A stretch of DNA of 64,000 nt from CAZEBW01 sp964510205 (GCA_964510205.1 CAZEBW010000007.1:1-64000); one strand, 5' to 3'. Shown: positions 8,201 to 17,315, counted from the first letter of the stretch. Made by a program: numbers and translations. The notes: generated by a model not told the origin, from the letters alone.

Positions 8201-8517
8201 CACTTTTGCCCCCTATTGTCGAGGATGATTTGCGAAAGAGGGGGCTCGAAAGACTGCCCCGCCAGCTCGCGACGCACGGCCTCGTAATCAATGCCGGGGT
8301 CAATCATTTGCCGCAACTCTTCACTCAAGGGCCGCACCAACCCAGAGGTACGCAGGGCCTCGACGATCCGCTCTCGCCCGCTCTTGACTTCTTCCGGAGC
8401 CAGCTCCTTTTGCAGAATCCGCAGGGCCGCCTCTTGCAGCTCCTGGCCTCTTTCTGAGGCACGCTCTTGCAGAAGACTCAGCAGATCCTTCGGCAACTCT
8501 AATGTAAGTGTCGTCAT
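8200..8517 (-). CDS. vapB: Antitoxin partner of the PIN toxin, ribbon-helix-helix-like
   Basis: A 105-residue protein read from the ATG at 8517, which has GGAGGTGAGG upstream; the frame extends to 8562 without a ribosome site. The first 40 residues (MTTLTLELPKDLLSLL...) show a short beta strand followed by helices, like small RHH antitoxins. The charged C-terminal half (GIDYEAVRRELAGQSF) would wrap the toxin. It starts only 17 bp after the ald stop codon and overlaps the toxin start by TGATG. Such antitoxins usually repress their own promoter; none is obvious here, so it may be transcribed from ald. Confidence 0.72.
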   Translation of the reverse strand: MTTLTLELPKDLLSLLQERASERGQELQEAALRILQKELAPEEVKSGRERIVEALRTSGLVRPLSEELRQMIDPGIDYEAVRRELAGQSFEPPLSQIILDNRGQK

Positions 8518-8534
8518 ATTCCTCACCTCCACTT

Positions 8535-9650
8535 TCAGATCAACATCTCCAATGACTTGCACTCGAACCCGTGGGCACAGGCCACCCCTCCGCAGGTGAC
8601 ATGGCCTTGGTGGACGTTTACGCCTTTGGCCAGAGCCGCGTCACTCTTCACGGCTTCGACGAAGCCCAGGTTGGCCAGCTTGAGGGCATAGGGCAAGGTG
8701 GCGTTGGTCAAGGCGTAGGTCGAAGTGCGCGGCACGGCGCCGGGCATGTTGGTGACGCAGTAGTGGATCACGCCTTCTTCCACGTAGATGGGATCGGTAT
8801 GGGTGGTGGGGCGGGCTGTCTCGATGCAGCCGCCCTGGTCAATGGCCACATCAACGATCACGCTGCCCTGGCTCATGCTCCGCACCATCTCCCGCGTGAC
8901 CACGTGAGGCGCCCTCGCACCGGTGACCAGCACCGCCCCGATCACGACGTCGGCGCGCTTGACGGCCTCGGCGATGTTGTGAGGGGTCGAACTCAAAGTG
9001 ACCAAATTGCCGTGAAACACCTCGCTCAGGTGTCGGAGTCTATCTATTCTGAGATCAATGGCGGTGACTCTGGCGCCCATACCGAGGGCCATCTCTACCG
9101 CGTTCCTCCCCACGGTGCCGACTCCGATGACGACCACGGTGCAGGGAAGAACACCGGGCACTCCACCGAGAAGCTTGCCCCTTCCGCCGCTGGGCTTTTC
9201 TAGACAATGAGCAGCCACCTGCACCGCCATCCTGCCGGCCACTTCGCTCATAGGCTCTAGCAAAGGCAGTTCGCCGCTCGGCAACTCGACCGTCTCGTAG
9301 GCCACGGCCGTCACCTTATTCTCCATCAGAAGCCTGGTCAAGTCGCCCAACTTCGGATTGGCGAGGTGAAGATAGGTAAACAAAAGCAGATCCTCACGGA
9401 AGAACTGGTGTTCTGGCTCGATAGGCTCCTTGACCTTGAGCACCATATCGGCTCCCCAGGCATCGGCGGCGGTAGGCACGATCTCCGCGCCCACCTGCTT
9501 GTACTCCTGATCGGAGAAGCGGCTGCCCTCGCCGGCTCCCCTCTCGATCAGGACTTCGTGTCCTGCCTTGACCAGCATATCCACTGCGGCTGGTGTGGCG
9601 CCGACCCTGTTCTCGGCCGTCTTTATCTCCTTGGGCACTCCGATGATCAT
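8535..9650 (-). CDS. ald: Alanine dehydrogenase
   Basis: A 371-residue NAD-dependent alanine dehydrogenase catalysing L-alanine + NAD + water to pyruvate + ammonia + NADH. N-terminal signatures are MIIGVPKEIKTAENRVGATP, with the substrate Arg, and the Lys/His region VLKVKEPIEPEHQF and YLHLANP. The Rossmann domain starts near residue 170 (VVVIGVGTVGRNAVEMA). Near the end come MPGAVPRTSTYALTNATLPY and HVTCGGVACAHG. Length is normal. ATG at 9650 with AAGGAGG. It overlaps the preceding small gene by 4 bp, and the toxin-antitoxin pair and gatB follow closely, so these genes may form one transcript. Confidence 0.95.
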   Translation of the reverse strand: MIIGVPKEIKTAENRVGATPAAVDMLVKAGHEVLIERGAGEGSRFSDQEYKQVGAEIVPTAADAWGADMVLKVKEPIEPEHQFFREDLLLFTYLHLANPKLGDLTRLLMENKVTAVAYETVELPSGELPLLEPMSEVAGRMAVQVAAHCLEKPSGGRGKLLGGVPGVLPCTVVVIGVGTVGRNAVEMALGMGARVTAIDLRIDRLRHLSEVFHGNLVTLSSTPHNIAEAVKRADVVIGAVLVTGARAPHVVTREMVRSMSQGSVIVDVAIDQGGCIETARPTTHTDPIYVEEGVIHYCVTNMPGAVPRTSTYALTNATLPYALKLANLGFVEAVKSDAALAKGVNVHQGHVTCGGVACAHGFECKSLEMLI

Positions 9651-9907
9651 CGTTGATCCTCCTTAGATTTTTTTGATACGAGGCGTGACTGTGGCGAACG
9701 CTCCCTTGCGCTCCACACGTCCTCAGCCTCGTCATACGCTAACTCGACAAAGCCGCCCTCCTCCGTGCGCACCAAGAAATGGGGACCCCGCACGGCGCGC
9801 CAGGCCCGTTCCACCGTCTGGACGATGTGGCGCTGGCCATGCCAGGTGAAGGCGCGGGGCTGCTGGGCGTAGGTGTGGCCCGAATAGCACTCGACTGTCA
9901 GGTCCAT
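9647..9907 (-). CDS. Small conserved protein, DUF6504-like
   Basis: An 86-residue soluble protein beginning MDLTVECYSGHTYAQQP at the ATG at 9907. The body (RAFTWHGQRHIVQTVERAWR, then a beta-rich HFLVRTEEGGFVELAYDE) resembles small DUF6504-type proteins of actinobacteria and Chloroflexota; function unknown. Its stop overlaps the ald start (ATGA-type, 4 bp), which suggests co-translation with ald. The longer upstream open frame runs through a dispersed repeat (CTTCGACAAGCTCAGGAC, 9922-9939) and is not likely to be translated. Confidence 0.6.
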   Translation of the reverse strand: MDLTVECYSGHTYAQQPRAFTWHGQRHIVQTVERAWRAVRGPHFLVRTEEGGFVELAYDEAEDVWSARERSPQSRLVSKKSKEDQR

Positions 9908-9986
9908 GGTTTCGATACGCCCCTTCGACAAGCTCAGGACACCGCTTCGGCTACGGGCGATCTTTGCCCGCCTCGACCCAAGGATG

Positions 9987-10859
9987 CTACAGGCTGAGTC
10001 CCTTGAGATACTCGCGGAGCGGCGGGCCAAGCTCTTCATCCTTCAGGGCCAGGGCGATGAACGTCTGCAACAGACGCAGCGGATCGCCGGTGGTGTACCA
10101 GGTTCCTTCGATCGGCTGGGCCACGACCCGTTTCCGCTGGGCGAGGGTCAACATGGCGTCGGCCATCCAAAGTTCGCCTCCCTTGCCCAGCGTCTGTTCC
10201 TCCAGGATGTCAATAACTTCGTACGGAACGACGAACCTGCCCACCTGAATGAGATTGGAGGGGGCCGTCCCCGGCTCGGGTTTCTCGATGAGGTTTTCGA
10301 TTTCGGGCGCTTCTGTGCCCTCTTTCAGCTTGATGCAGCCGTAGAGGTGAGTTTCCCCCCACGGCACCTCGTAGGCGGCCATGGCTGCGGCGGGCTGGTA
10401 GCGCTGATAGGCGTCCATCACCTGGCGCAGGCCGGGCGGGCTTGCATCAATGACGTCGTCGCCAAACATGTAGACGAACGTCTCGCCCTGGCTGATGAAA
10501 GGGCGGGCTGCCAGCACCGGGCTGCCGTTGCCATAGGGCAAATCATCCCCCTGGCGAACGAAGGCGAAGTTGGCCAATCGCGAAATGCGCCGCACCTCTT
10601 CCCGGTAATGCAATTTGCCCGTTTCTTCCAAAGTCTGTTCCAGCTCAGGCGCCGAATCAAAATGGTCGGTGATAGCGTGGCTGCCGCGCCGGGTCACCAA
10701 AATGACGTCGGTGATACCAGAGTTCACGGCTTCTTCCACCACGTGCTGGAGGATGGGCCGGTCCAGCAGGGGCAGCATCTCTTTGGGCACCGCTTTGGTG
10801 GCTGGCAGGAACCGCGTCCCCAGCCCGGCAGCGGCGATGACGGCTTTGGTGATTTTCAT
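9987..10859 (-). CDS. galU: UTP-glucose-1-phosphate uridylyltransferase
   Basis: A 290-residue nucleotidyltransferase making UDP-glucose from UTP and glucose-1-phosphate for glycan synthesis. The signature GLGTRFLPATKAVPKEMLP and catalytic/metal residues in FVYMFGDDVID are present, as are the sugar-binding YGCIKLKEG and LIEKPEPGTAPS. Length matches bacterial GalU. The ATG at 10859 overlaps the stop of the AbrB-type gene (10856), so the two are coupled. It may feed the glycosyltransferases elsewhere in the window. Confidence 0.93.
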   Translation of the reverse strand: MKITKAVIAAAGLGTRFLPATKAVPKEMLPLLDRPILQHVVEEAVNSGITDVILVTRRGSHAITDHFDSAPELEQTLEETGKLHYREEVRRISRLANFAFVRQGDDLPYGNGSPVLAARPFISQGETFVYMFGDDVIDASPPGLRQVMDAYQRYQPAAAMAAYEVPWGETHLYGCIKLKEGTEAPEIENLIEKPEPGTAPSNLIQVGRFVVPYEVIDILEEQTLGKGGELWMADAMLTLAQRKRVVAQPIEGTWYTTGDPLRLLQTFIALALKDEELGPPLREYLKGLSL

Positions 10860-11152
10860 AACCTCTCCTCAAAAGAGCGCCGGCGTAGGATCTTCACAAT
10901 GGCATCTAGATCCTCTTCTTCGCGGATACCCAGTCTTTCTGCTTCTTGACCTATGCCAATGACCAAGCTCTTGAGTAAACTTTCTGCCGCCTGTTGGCGA
11001 GACAGAGAGGGCTTCGACAATATCACGATCCCTTTGGCCACCCTTTGCAGGGTTATATCTTCGCCCCCATGTACATCCAGTTCCTTGCGAATTTCCTGAG
11101 GCAACGTGATCTGCCCCTTGCGGGTTACTCTTGAGACAGTTGCAGCAAACAC
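10856..11152 (-). CDS. AbrB/SpoVT-domain transcription regulator or antitoxin-like protein
   Basis: A 98-residue protein with an N-terminal swapped-hairpin DNA-binding domain (SRVTRKGQITLPQEIRKELDV), typical of AbrB/MazE/SpoVT proteins, and a helical C-terminal half ending in RRRSFEERL. The GTG start at 11152 has GGAGGTGC upstream. No toxin gene is adjacent; instead it overlaps galU by 4 bp, so it may regulate galU and itself. A lone MazE-type antitoxin is the alternative reading. Confidence 0.75.
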   Translation of the reverse strand: MFAATVSRVTRKGQITLPQEIRKELDVHGGEDITLQRVAKGIVILSKPSLSRQQAAESLLKSLVIGIGQEAERLGIREEEDLDAIVKILRRRSFEERL

Positions 11153-11245
11153 CTATGCACCTCCTGCGTAACGCTTTAGATGTTGGGCGAGCTCAGTGTT
11201 TCCATAAAACCATTTGTGACTTTCTTTCGGAAGCCTTCTTGCAGC

Positions 11246-12700
11246 TCACAGCGCGGGTTTCCTCTTGTACCACTGCGTGGCCTGTTCATAAGCATAAGCC
11301 ACGCGCAGAACCGTTTCCTCGGCAAAGGCATCGCCCATGATCTGCAGGCCCACGGGCAGGCCGTCGACGATCCCACAGGGGACCGAAATGCCGCAGATGC
11401 CGGCCAGGTTCAAGGAGAGGGTGAGGACATCGGAAAGGTACATCTGCAGCGGGTCGTCCACCCTTTCGCCGATGGGAAAGGCCACCGTGGGAGAGGTGGG
11501 AGCTACCAGCACGTCGAATTGGCTGAAGGCCTGGTCGAAATCGCGCTTGATGAGGGTGCGCACCTTTTGAGCCTTGCGGTAATAGGCGTCGTAATAACCG
11601 GCTGACAGAGCATAGGCGCCCAACATGATGCGCCGCTTGACCTCGGCGCCAAAGCCGTGCTGGCGCGTCTGGCGATAGGCGCCCCACACGTCCTCCGCCT
11701 GCGGGTGAGCGTAGCCGTACTTCACGCCGTCGTAACGGGCCAGGTTGGCTGAGGCCTCGGCCGGAGCAATCAGGTAGTAGGCCGGCAGGGAATATTCGGT
11801 GTGAGGGAGCGAGACTTCGTCCACCGCTGCGCCCAGGTCGGCCAGTTTGTCCATAGCAGCACGCACCACCGCCTCCACTCCTGGCTGCATGCCCTCGACA
11901 AAGTACTCCTGCGGAACGCCCACCCGCAGGCCCCGAATGTCGGGAACGAGGGCCTGGGCGTAATCAGGAGCGGGGGAATCCACTGAGGTGGAATCGCGGG
12001 GGTCATAATGGGCCAGGGCTTGCAGCATAATGGCGCAATCGGTCACGTCCTTGCCCAAGGGACCGATCTGGTCCAGCGAAGAGGCGAAAGCCACCAGGCC
12101 ATAGCGAGAGACGCGGCCGTAGGTGGGTTTGAGGCCCACCACGCCGCACAGGGCTGCTGGCTGGCGCACACTGCCACCGGTATCAGAGCCCAGGGCGCCC
12201 AGGCACTCGTCGGCGGCTACGGCGGCAGCGCTGCCCCCGCTGGAGCCGCCCGGCACCCGACTCAGGTCCCAGGGATTCCGCGTGGGGAAAAAGGCGGAGT
12301 TCTCCGTGGAGGAGCCCATGGCGAACTCGTCCATGTTGGTCTTGCCCAGGACGACGGCGCCCCTGCAGCGCAGATGCTCAATGGCTGTAGCATCGTAAGG
12401 TGGGATGAAGTTCTCCAAGATTCTGGAGCCGCAGGTGGTCACAACGCCCTTAGTGCAGATCACGTCTTTGATCGCTATCGGTATGCCCAGGAGGGCGTGA
12501 TCCTCGCCAGCAGCCCGCCGCCGGTCCGCCTCACGGGCCTGTTCCAGAGCCGATTCAGGAGTGACGGTGAGGTAGGCTTTCACCCGGTTATCAACCTCCA
12601 CGATGCGATCCATAACGGCCTGGGTCAATTCGACGGCCGAAATCTCGCCGCTTTTCAGCAGATCCTGGGCTTGGCGGGTGGTTAGCTCGTATAACTTCAA
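11246..12700 (-). CDS. gatA: Asp-tRNA(Asn)/Glu-tRNA(Gln) amidotransferase subunit A
   Basis: A 484-residue amidase-signature enzyme that releases ammonia from glutamine for the transamidation by GatB. The Ser-cisSer-Lys triad is visible: Lys in GIPIAIKDVICTKG, serines in PGGSSGGSAAAVAA and GSDTGGSVRQPAA. Full length. The start is a rare TTG at 12700, one base after the gatC stop codon. It is the second gene of gatC-gatA, driven by the promoter at 13043-13071. Confidence 0.95.
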   Translation of the reverse strand: MKLYELTTRQAQDLLKSGEISAVELTQAVMDRIVEVDNRVKAYLTVTPESALEQAREADRRRAAGEDHALLGIPIAIKDVICTKGVVTTCGSRILENFIPPYDATAIEHLRCRGAVVLGKTNMDEFAMGSSTENSAFFPTRNPWDLSRVPGGSSGGSAAAVAADECLGALGSDTGGSVRQPAALCGVVGLKPTYGRVSRYGLVAFASSLDQIGPLGKDVTDCAIMLQALAHYDPRDSTSVDSPAPDYAQALVPDIRGLRVGVPQEYFVEGMQPGVEAVVRAAMDKLADLGAAVDEVSLPHTEYSLPAYYLIAPAEASANLARYDGVKYGYAHPQAEDVWGAYRQTRQHGFGAEVKRRIMLGAYALSAGYYDAYYRKAQKVRTLIKRDFDQAFSQFDVLVAPTSPTVAFPIGERVDDPLQMYLSDVLTLSLNLAGICGISVPCGIVDGLPVGLQIMGDAFAEETVLRVAYAYEQATQWYKRKPAL

Positions 12701-12701
12701 A

Positions 12702-13025
12702 CTAGTTCTCCAAGATGGCCTGCACCTTGAAGCAGCCGTCCTCGGTTTGGGGTGCGTTGGCCAGGATGTCCTCGCGGGGGAAAGAAGGCCTGACCTCGTC
12801 GGCTGCCATCACGTTTCGCTGGGGGAGCACCGTGGCTGTGGGGGGGATCGCTTCGGTGTCCAAACGCTGCAATATCTCGGCGTACTCCAGGACGGCTGAT
12901 AGCTGCTCCCTGAACTTCTCTTTTTCGCCGTCGGTCAAGCCGAGCTTGGCCAGCTCAGCGATGTGCTCCACCTCGACGTGGCTGAGTTTCGTCTCCTGGC
13001 CTGTCAGCAAAGCGGCTTTGTCCAT
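12702..13025 (-). CDS. gatC: Asp-tRNA(Asn)/Glu-tRNA(Gln) amidotransferase subunit C
   Basis: A 107-residue GatC, the small belt subunit that stabilises GatA on GatB. The typical core LSHVEVEHIAELAKLGLTDG and LSAVLEYAEILQRLDTE is present, as is the TVLPQRNVMAADEVRPS segment that threads between the other subunits. Translation begins at the ATG at 13025. It sits one base upstream of gatA and has a good promoter just in front of it. Confidence 0.93.
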   Translation of the reverse strand: MDKAALLTGQETKLSHVEVEHIAELAKLGLTDGEKEKFREQLSAVLEYAEILQRLDTEAIPPTATVLPQRNVMAADEVRPSFPREDILANAPQTEDGCFKVQAILEN

Positions 13026-13042
13026 CTTCCACCCCCTGGCGT

Positions 13043-13071
13043 ATTATATCACTTTCGGGCAGACCGAGCAA
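13043..13071 (-). promoter_or_regulatory. Promoter of gatCA
   Basis: Minus-strand TTGCTC, 17-bp spacer, TATAAT, with an extended TGA just before the -10. The start of transcription would fall about 10 bp upstream of the gatC ATG, giving a very short leader. Confidence 0.65.
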
Positions 13072-13072
13072 A

Positions 13073-13774
13073 TCAGAGGGAGCGCAGGAGGTCGGTGAGC
13101 CAGGCTGTTATCTTCAGCATGGCCGTTTCTATTGTCTCTTGATAGCGCCAAAAAGCCAGTGCGATGACGACCAAGCCAACGGTGAAGAGCACGACTTGGG
13201 TTCGAGTAAGCTCGGCAGCGTTTGCGCCCACCAAGTTGGCCAACAGCGCGCCTGGCAGGCGGCCGAGGGCAGACAACATGACGAGCTAGGATAGGGGCAG
13301 CGGGGTGAGACCAGCCAGAAAGCAGGCCACATCGTCGGGCAGAAACGGGAAGAGGAAGATGAGGAAAAAGAAAAGGGCGCCCCTCTGCCGCGAGTAGCTA
13401 TCGAGACGTTCCAGCGTCTCTTTTTTGATCAGCCGCTCCGCCCAGGGCCGCCCGAAACGTCGAGCCAGAGTCATGGCCAGGCTGGAGCCAGCCATCATCC
13501 CGATCAAGCTGTAGAAAGTTCCCCAGGCTGCGCCAAAGAGGTAGCCGTTCACAGCGTCCATGACTTGGCCGGGGATGGGAGCCAGGAGCACCTGGGCCAC
13601 GTGTAGCACAATAGCCGCCAGCGGAGCCCAGGGGCCAAACCTTATCACAAACTCTTGCACCCTGGCCCGGTCGGCGAAGAGAGATAGAACAGGCCGGCGC
13701 CAGATGAGCAGGGCCGCAGTCGCGAGGGCCAAAAGCACCCAGACAGCTACGGTTCGTACCCGGATCTTGTCCAT
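13073..13774 (-). pseudogene. DedA/TVP38 (SNARE-associated) membrane protein interrupted by an in-frame stop
   Basis: Read through a single TAG at 13286-13288, the frame gives one continuous protein of about 233 residues of the TVP38/TMEM64 (VTT domain) family. The family signature segment GPWAPLAAIVLHVAQVLLAPIPG and the FPFLPDDVACFLAGLTPLP region lie before the stop, and the conserved continuation LSALGRLPGALLANLVGA lies directly after it in the same frame. The two pieces are therefore a nonsense-split gene, not two genes. Both halves contain membrane helices. The start is placed at the ATG at 13774. The TAG could be a sequencing error, a real pseudogene mutation, or amber readthrough. Confidence 0.75.
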
Positions 13775-13819
13775 GCCCCAATCATAGCAGCGAAAGCGCA
13801 AATCGTCAAACCCCTCAAC

Positions 13820-13848
13820 TTGCGCTTTTCGACTTTTTTGGTTATCAT
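13820..13848 (+). promoter_or_regulatory. Candidate promoter of the penicillin-binding protein gene
   Basis: TTGCGC, 17-bp spacer, TATCAT. Transcription would begin near 13855, leaving a leader of about 110 nt. This argues against the TTG at 13860 as the translation start, since its AAGGAG would lie at or before the transcription start. Confidence 0.45.
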
Positions 13849-13967
13849 TAAGGAGAGACTTGGTAGATCGCGATCTACGTTGGAGAGCTGGCCGTAGACA
13901 TCAATGCCACGCGGCGCACATTGCGCCGGTAAGAATACAGATCAGCAGGATTGACGGATCACTCATT

Positions 13968-16900
13968 ATGAACATCAACACCAAACGACGTATTCTACAT
14001 AGGCGTAAGAAGAAGAACAACAATAGTGGGCTGCTGTTGCGTTTGCTCGTCGGCGCAGTTGCTGTGGCCTTTCTTGTGGTCACGGCACTTGGTCTGGCGG
14101 GCGTCGGCACGGCCGTTGGCGTGTATGCCTACTACGCCAAAGACCTGCCCGACCCTGGCCGCATCGAGACGGAGCAGCAGGAGTTCGAGACCACCAAGAT
14201 CTATGACCGCAGCGGCCAAGTGCTCCTCTACGAGATCTTCGATCCCCGCTTTGGCGATCGTACCTGGGTTTCGCTAGATCAGATGCCGCTTTACCTGCGT
14301 CAGGCTACCGTGGCTATTGAGGACAAGAGCTTCTACGAGAACCCCGGCTTTGACATCAGGGGCTTTGCTCGGGCCTTCTATTACTACACCCTGCGGGGCG
14401 GACAGGTTCAAGGCGGCAGCACCATCACCATGCAGTTGATCAAGAACGTGCTGATCCCTCTGGAGGAGAGATACCAGGTGCTCTACTCCCGGAAGATCAA
14501 GGAGTTCATCCTGGCCCTGGAGATCTCGCGACGTTACAGCAAGGATCAGATTCTGGCCTGGTACTTGAACTCCAATTTCTATGGCAACTTGGCTTATGGT
14601 GTGGAGGCGGCGGCGAAGGTCTATTTTGATAAGCCTGTCCAAGAGTTGAGCTTGGCTGAATGTGCTATGCTGGCCGCTGTGCCCCAGTACCCCGGCCTGA
14701 ACCCCATTGATGCGCCTGCGGAAGCTCGCAAGCGCCAACACCTGGTGCTGGACGCCATGGTGCGTCAGGGCTACATCACCGCCGAAGAGGCCATTGCAGC
14801 CAAGTACCAAAAGTTGGACATCAAGGCTCGCGAGGAGCGCTACGACATCATCGCCCCTCACTTCTCCATCTATGCCCGCAAGCGTCTGGAGGAGATGCTT
14901 GGCCCTGAGCTGGTGCACCGTGGCGGGCTGCGGGTGTACACGACCATAGACCTGGAGAAGCAAGACCTGGCCTTGCAAATCGCACGGGAGCACGTGGCCG
15001 AACTGCAAGCCGAAGATCGCAACGTTTCCAACGCCGCCGTGGTGGTCATCAACCCACGGACCGGCGAGATCCTGGTCATGCTGGGCAGCCTGGACTATTG
15101 GGACGACAAAATCGCCGGCGAGGTCAACGTGGCGTTGGCCAATCGCCAGCCCGGCTCGGCCTTCAAGCCTTTTACCTACGTGACCGCTTTCTCACAGGGC
15201 TACACAGCGGCCACCATGATCATGGACGTCCGCACCGCTTTCCCCGACCCACCCCACCCGCCCTATGTGCCAGAGAACTACGACCGCAAATACCACGGCC
15301 CCGTGAGCATACGCCAGGCCCTGGCCCGCTCGATTAACATGCCAGCCGTCAAAGTGCTGGACATGGTTGGGCTGGAGAACGTTCTCAACACCGCTCACCG
15401 TTTGGGCATCACCACCCTGAACGAAGATTACTATGGGCTGAGCTTGACCTTGGGCGGAGGCGAGGTCAAGCTGCTGGACATGACCTACGCCTTCAGCGTG
15501 TTCGCCAACGGCGGGACCATGGCCGGAGTGCCCGTGAAAGAGCAGACGCCAGGCTACCGCGAGCTCGACCCGGTGGCCATCCTGCGGGTCGAGGACCGAG
15601 ATGGAAACATCATCTGGCAATACGCTGCACCCGAAACCAGACAGGTCCTAAGCCCCCAGTTGGCCTATCTCCTCACCGACGTGCTATCCGACAACAGCGC
15701 GCGAGCGCCGGCCTTTGGGTGGGAGAGCCCACTGCATCTGAGCCGCCCGGCCGCAGCCAAGACCGGCACCACCAACGATTTCCGTGACGCCTGGACCATC
15801 GGCTACACCCCTCAGATCGCCACCGGCGTCTGGGTAGGCAACAGCGGTAACGAGGCCATGGAACACGTGCCTGGCTCACAGGGAGCGGGCCCCATTTGGC
15901 ACGACTTCATGGAACAAGTGCTGGCGGAGATGCCCGTGCAAGAATTCGAAAGGCCGCCCGGCTTCGAGGAAGTGGAGGTATGCTCTGTGTCGGGAATGTT
16001 GCCCACCGAGCACTGTCCTCACAAAATCAAAGAGAGTTTCATCGAGGGGACGGCCCCCACGGCGTACTGCAACGTCCATCAGGTCTTCCGGGTCAACAGG
16101 GAGACTGGTAAGCTGGCTACGGTGTACACTCCGCCCGAGTTGGTGGAGGAGCGGGTCTATGAGATCTTCCCGCCTGAGGCCGCCGACTGGGTGCGCCAGG
16201 AAGGCATCCCCCAGCCGCCCACGCAATATGATCTGGCCTATGGCCCCAGTCCGGCCACCGGGGATGTAGCCATCATCAGCCCTACGCCTTACGCTTACGT
16301 TCGGGAGACGATCCCCATCATCGGCAACGCCAAGGCGCATAACTTCCAGCTCTATCGCCTGGAGTACGGCCAGGGCATCAACCCCTCGGCCTGGATTCAG
16401 ATTGGCGGCGATCATTACAACCAAGTCACTAACGCTCCCCTGGAATACTGGGACGTGAGCGGACTGGACGGGCTCTACACTCTCCAACTGTCGGTGGTGG
16501 ATGGAGGAGGGAACTACAGAAAGGACACCATCCAGGTCACAGTGGACAACATCCCGCCTGAGCTGGAGCTCGTCTATCCCTACGACGGCCGCGTCTATTA
16601 CATGGAATACGACGAATGGGTCAACATCTCGGCCGATGCGGTGGACAACTTCTCCATGGATCGCGTGGAGTTCTACTTCGACAGCAGTCTGCTCAGCTAC
16701 AGCACCATCCCCCCTTACAACACCAAGTGGACCATCGTCATGTCCGACACCATCCCTGTGCCGGGCACAGTGGCGCACGGGACCCAGATTGTCCAAAACC
16801 CGGACGGCAGCATCAGCACCGAGGTCATCACCATCACTAAGGTGATCACCGATTCGGATGGTATGCGCATGCAGGTTTTCGCTAATGGGATGACCATCAT

Positions 16901-17150
16901 CTCCGACACCCACGGCTATACCGAGACCCACCAGATCCACGCGGTGGCCTACGACGCGGCTGGCAACAAGACCGAGAGCGAGAAGGTGCGCATCTTCGTG
17001 GTGCACGAGCCAGAGGAGGAAGAGCAAAACACCGCCCTTCGACAGCCCTTCGACGGGGCTCAGGACAAGACTCAGGACACCGACTTGTGGTTGGGAGACC
17101 GTGTGGGTTATCTTGAAGATAGAACACGGCTTAGCAGGATTCACGGATAG
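13968..17150 (+). CDS. Class A penicillin-binding protein (PBP1A-like) with Ig-like C-terminal extension
   Basis: A bifunctional peptidoglycan synthase of about 1060 residues. A basic cytoplasmic segment is followed by one membrane helix (residues about 20-45). The GT51 transglycosylase domain shows the catalytic Glu in ATVAIEDKSFYENPG and QGGSTITMQLIKN. The transpeptidase domain has SxxK in PGSAFKPFTY, SxN in RSINMPAVK and KTG in AKTGTTNDFRDAW. Beyond it come a Cys-containing PBP1C-like segment and Ig-like beta modules (IISPTPYAYVRETIPI; PPELELVYPYDGRVYYMEY). The last 40 residues run through a dispersed CTTCGAC/CTCAGGAC repeat. The ATG at 13968 is preferred over the frame opening at 13860, but its ribosome site is weak. 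Confidence 0.88.
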   Translation: MNINTKRRILHRRKKKNNNSGLLLRLLVGAVAVAFLVVTALGLAGVGTAVGVYAYYAKDLPDPGRIETEQQEFETTKIYDRSGQVLLYEIFDPRFGDRTWVSLDQMPLYLRQATVAIEDKSFYENPGFDIRGFARAFYYYTLRGGQVQGGSTITMQLIKNVLIPLEERYQVLYSRKIKEFILALEISRRYSKDQILAWYLNSNFYGNLAYGVEAAAKVYFDKPVQELSLAECAMLAAVPQYPGLNPIDAPAEARKRQHLVLDAMVRQGYITAEEAIAAKYQKLDIKAREERYDIIAPHFSIYARKRLEEMLGPELVHRGGLRVYTTIDLEKQDLALQIAREHVAELQAEDRNVSNAAVVVINPRTGEILVMLGSLDYWDDKIAGEVNVALANRQPGSAFKPFTYVTAFSQGYTAATMIMDVRTAFPDPPHPPYVPENYDRKYHGPVSIRQALARSINMPAVKVLDMVGLENVLNTAHRLGITTLNEDYYGLSLTLGGGEVKLLDMTYAFSVFANGGTMAGVPVKEQTPGYRELDPVAILRVEDRDGNIIWQYAAPETRQVLSPQLAYLLTDVLSDNSARAPAFGWESPLHLSRPAAAKTGTTNDFRDAWTIGYTPQIATGVWVGNSGNEAMEHVPGSQGAGPIWHDFMEQVLAEMPVQEFERPPGFEEVEVCSVSGMLPTEHCPHKIKESFIEGTAPTAYCNVHQVFRVNRETGKLATVYTPPELVEERVYEIFPPEAADWVRQEGIPQPPTQYDLAYGPSPATGDVAIISPTPYAYVRETIPIIGNAKAHNFQLYRLEYGQGINPSAWIQIGGDHYNQVTNAPLEYWDVSGLDGLYTLQLSVVDGGGNYRKDTIQVTVDNIPPELELVYPYDGRVYYMEYDEWVNISADAVDNFSMDRVEFYFDSSLLSYSTIPPYNTKWTIVMSDTIPVPGTVAHGTQIVQNPDGSISTEVITITKVITDSDGMRMQVFANGMTIISDTHGYTETHQIHAVAYDAAGNKTESEKVRIFVVHEPEEEEQNTALRQPFDGAQDKTQDTDLWLGDRVGYLEDRTRLSRIHG

Positions 17151-17195
17151 TGCCCCACACAAACGCGCAGCCGATTTGTAAATCTTGCCTATCCG

Positions 17196-17315
17196 TTCAC
17201 TCCCTCCCCCTTGCAGGGGGAGGGTTGGAGAAGGGTTGGGAGTCCGTAGGCCAAAATGAGTCGGATCCACCCTCCCCCTGCCCCTTCCTCCCAGGGAGGG
17301 GTGAATGTTTGCCCG
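17196..17315. repeat. C-rich dispersed repeat between PBP and glycosyltransferase genes
   Basis: Two CCCTCCCCCT-type blocks (17202-17248 and 17270-17302) of the form CCTCCCCCTTGCAGGGGGAGG form hairpins. A related block occurs at 19206-19290. It keeps the frame open upstream of the glycosyltransferase but is probably not translated. Confidence 0.6.

Noticed and set aside
13073..13279. Independent 68-residue membrane protein
   Set aside because: It continues the TVP38-type frame directly after an in-frame TAG and matches the family's C-terminal part.
13860..13967. TTG start for the penicillin-binding protein with AAGGAG in front
   Set aside because: The predicted promoter places the transcription start at about 13855, so this ribosome site would not be in the mRNA; the extra 36 residues have no membrane-protein character.
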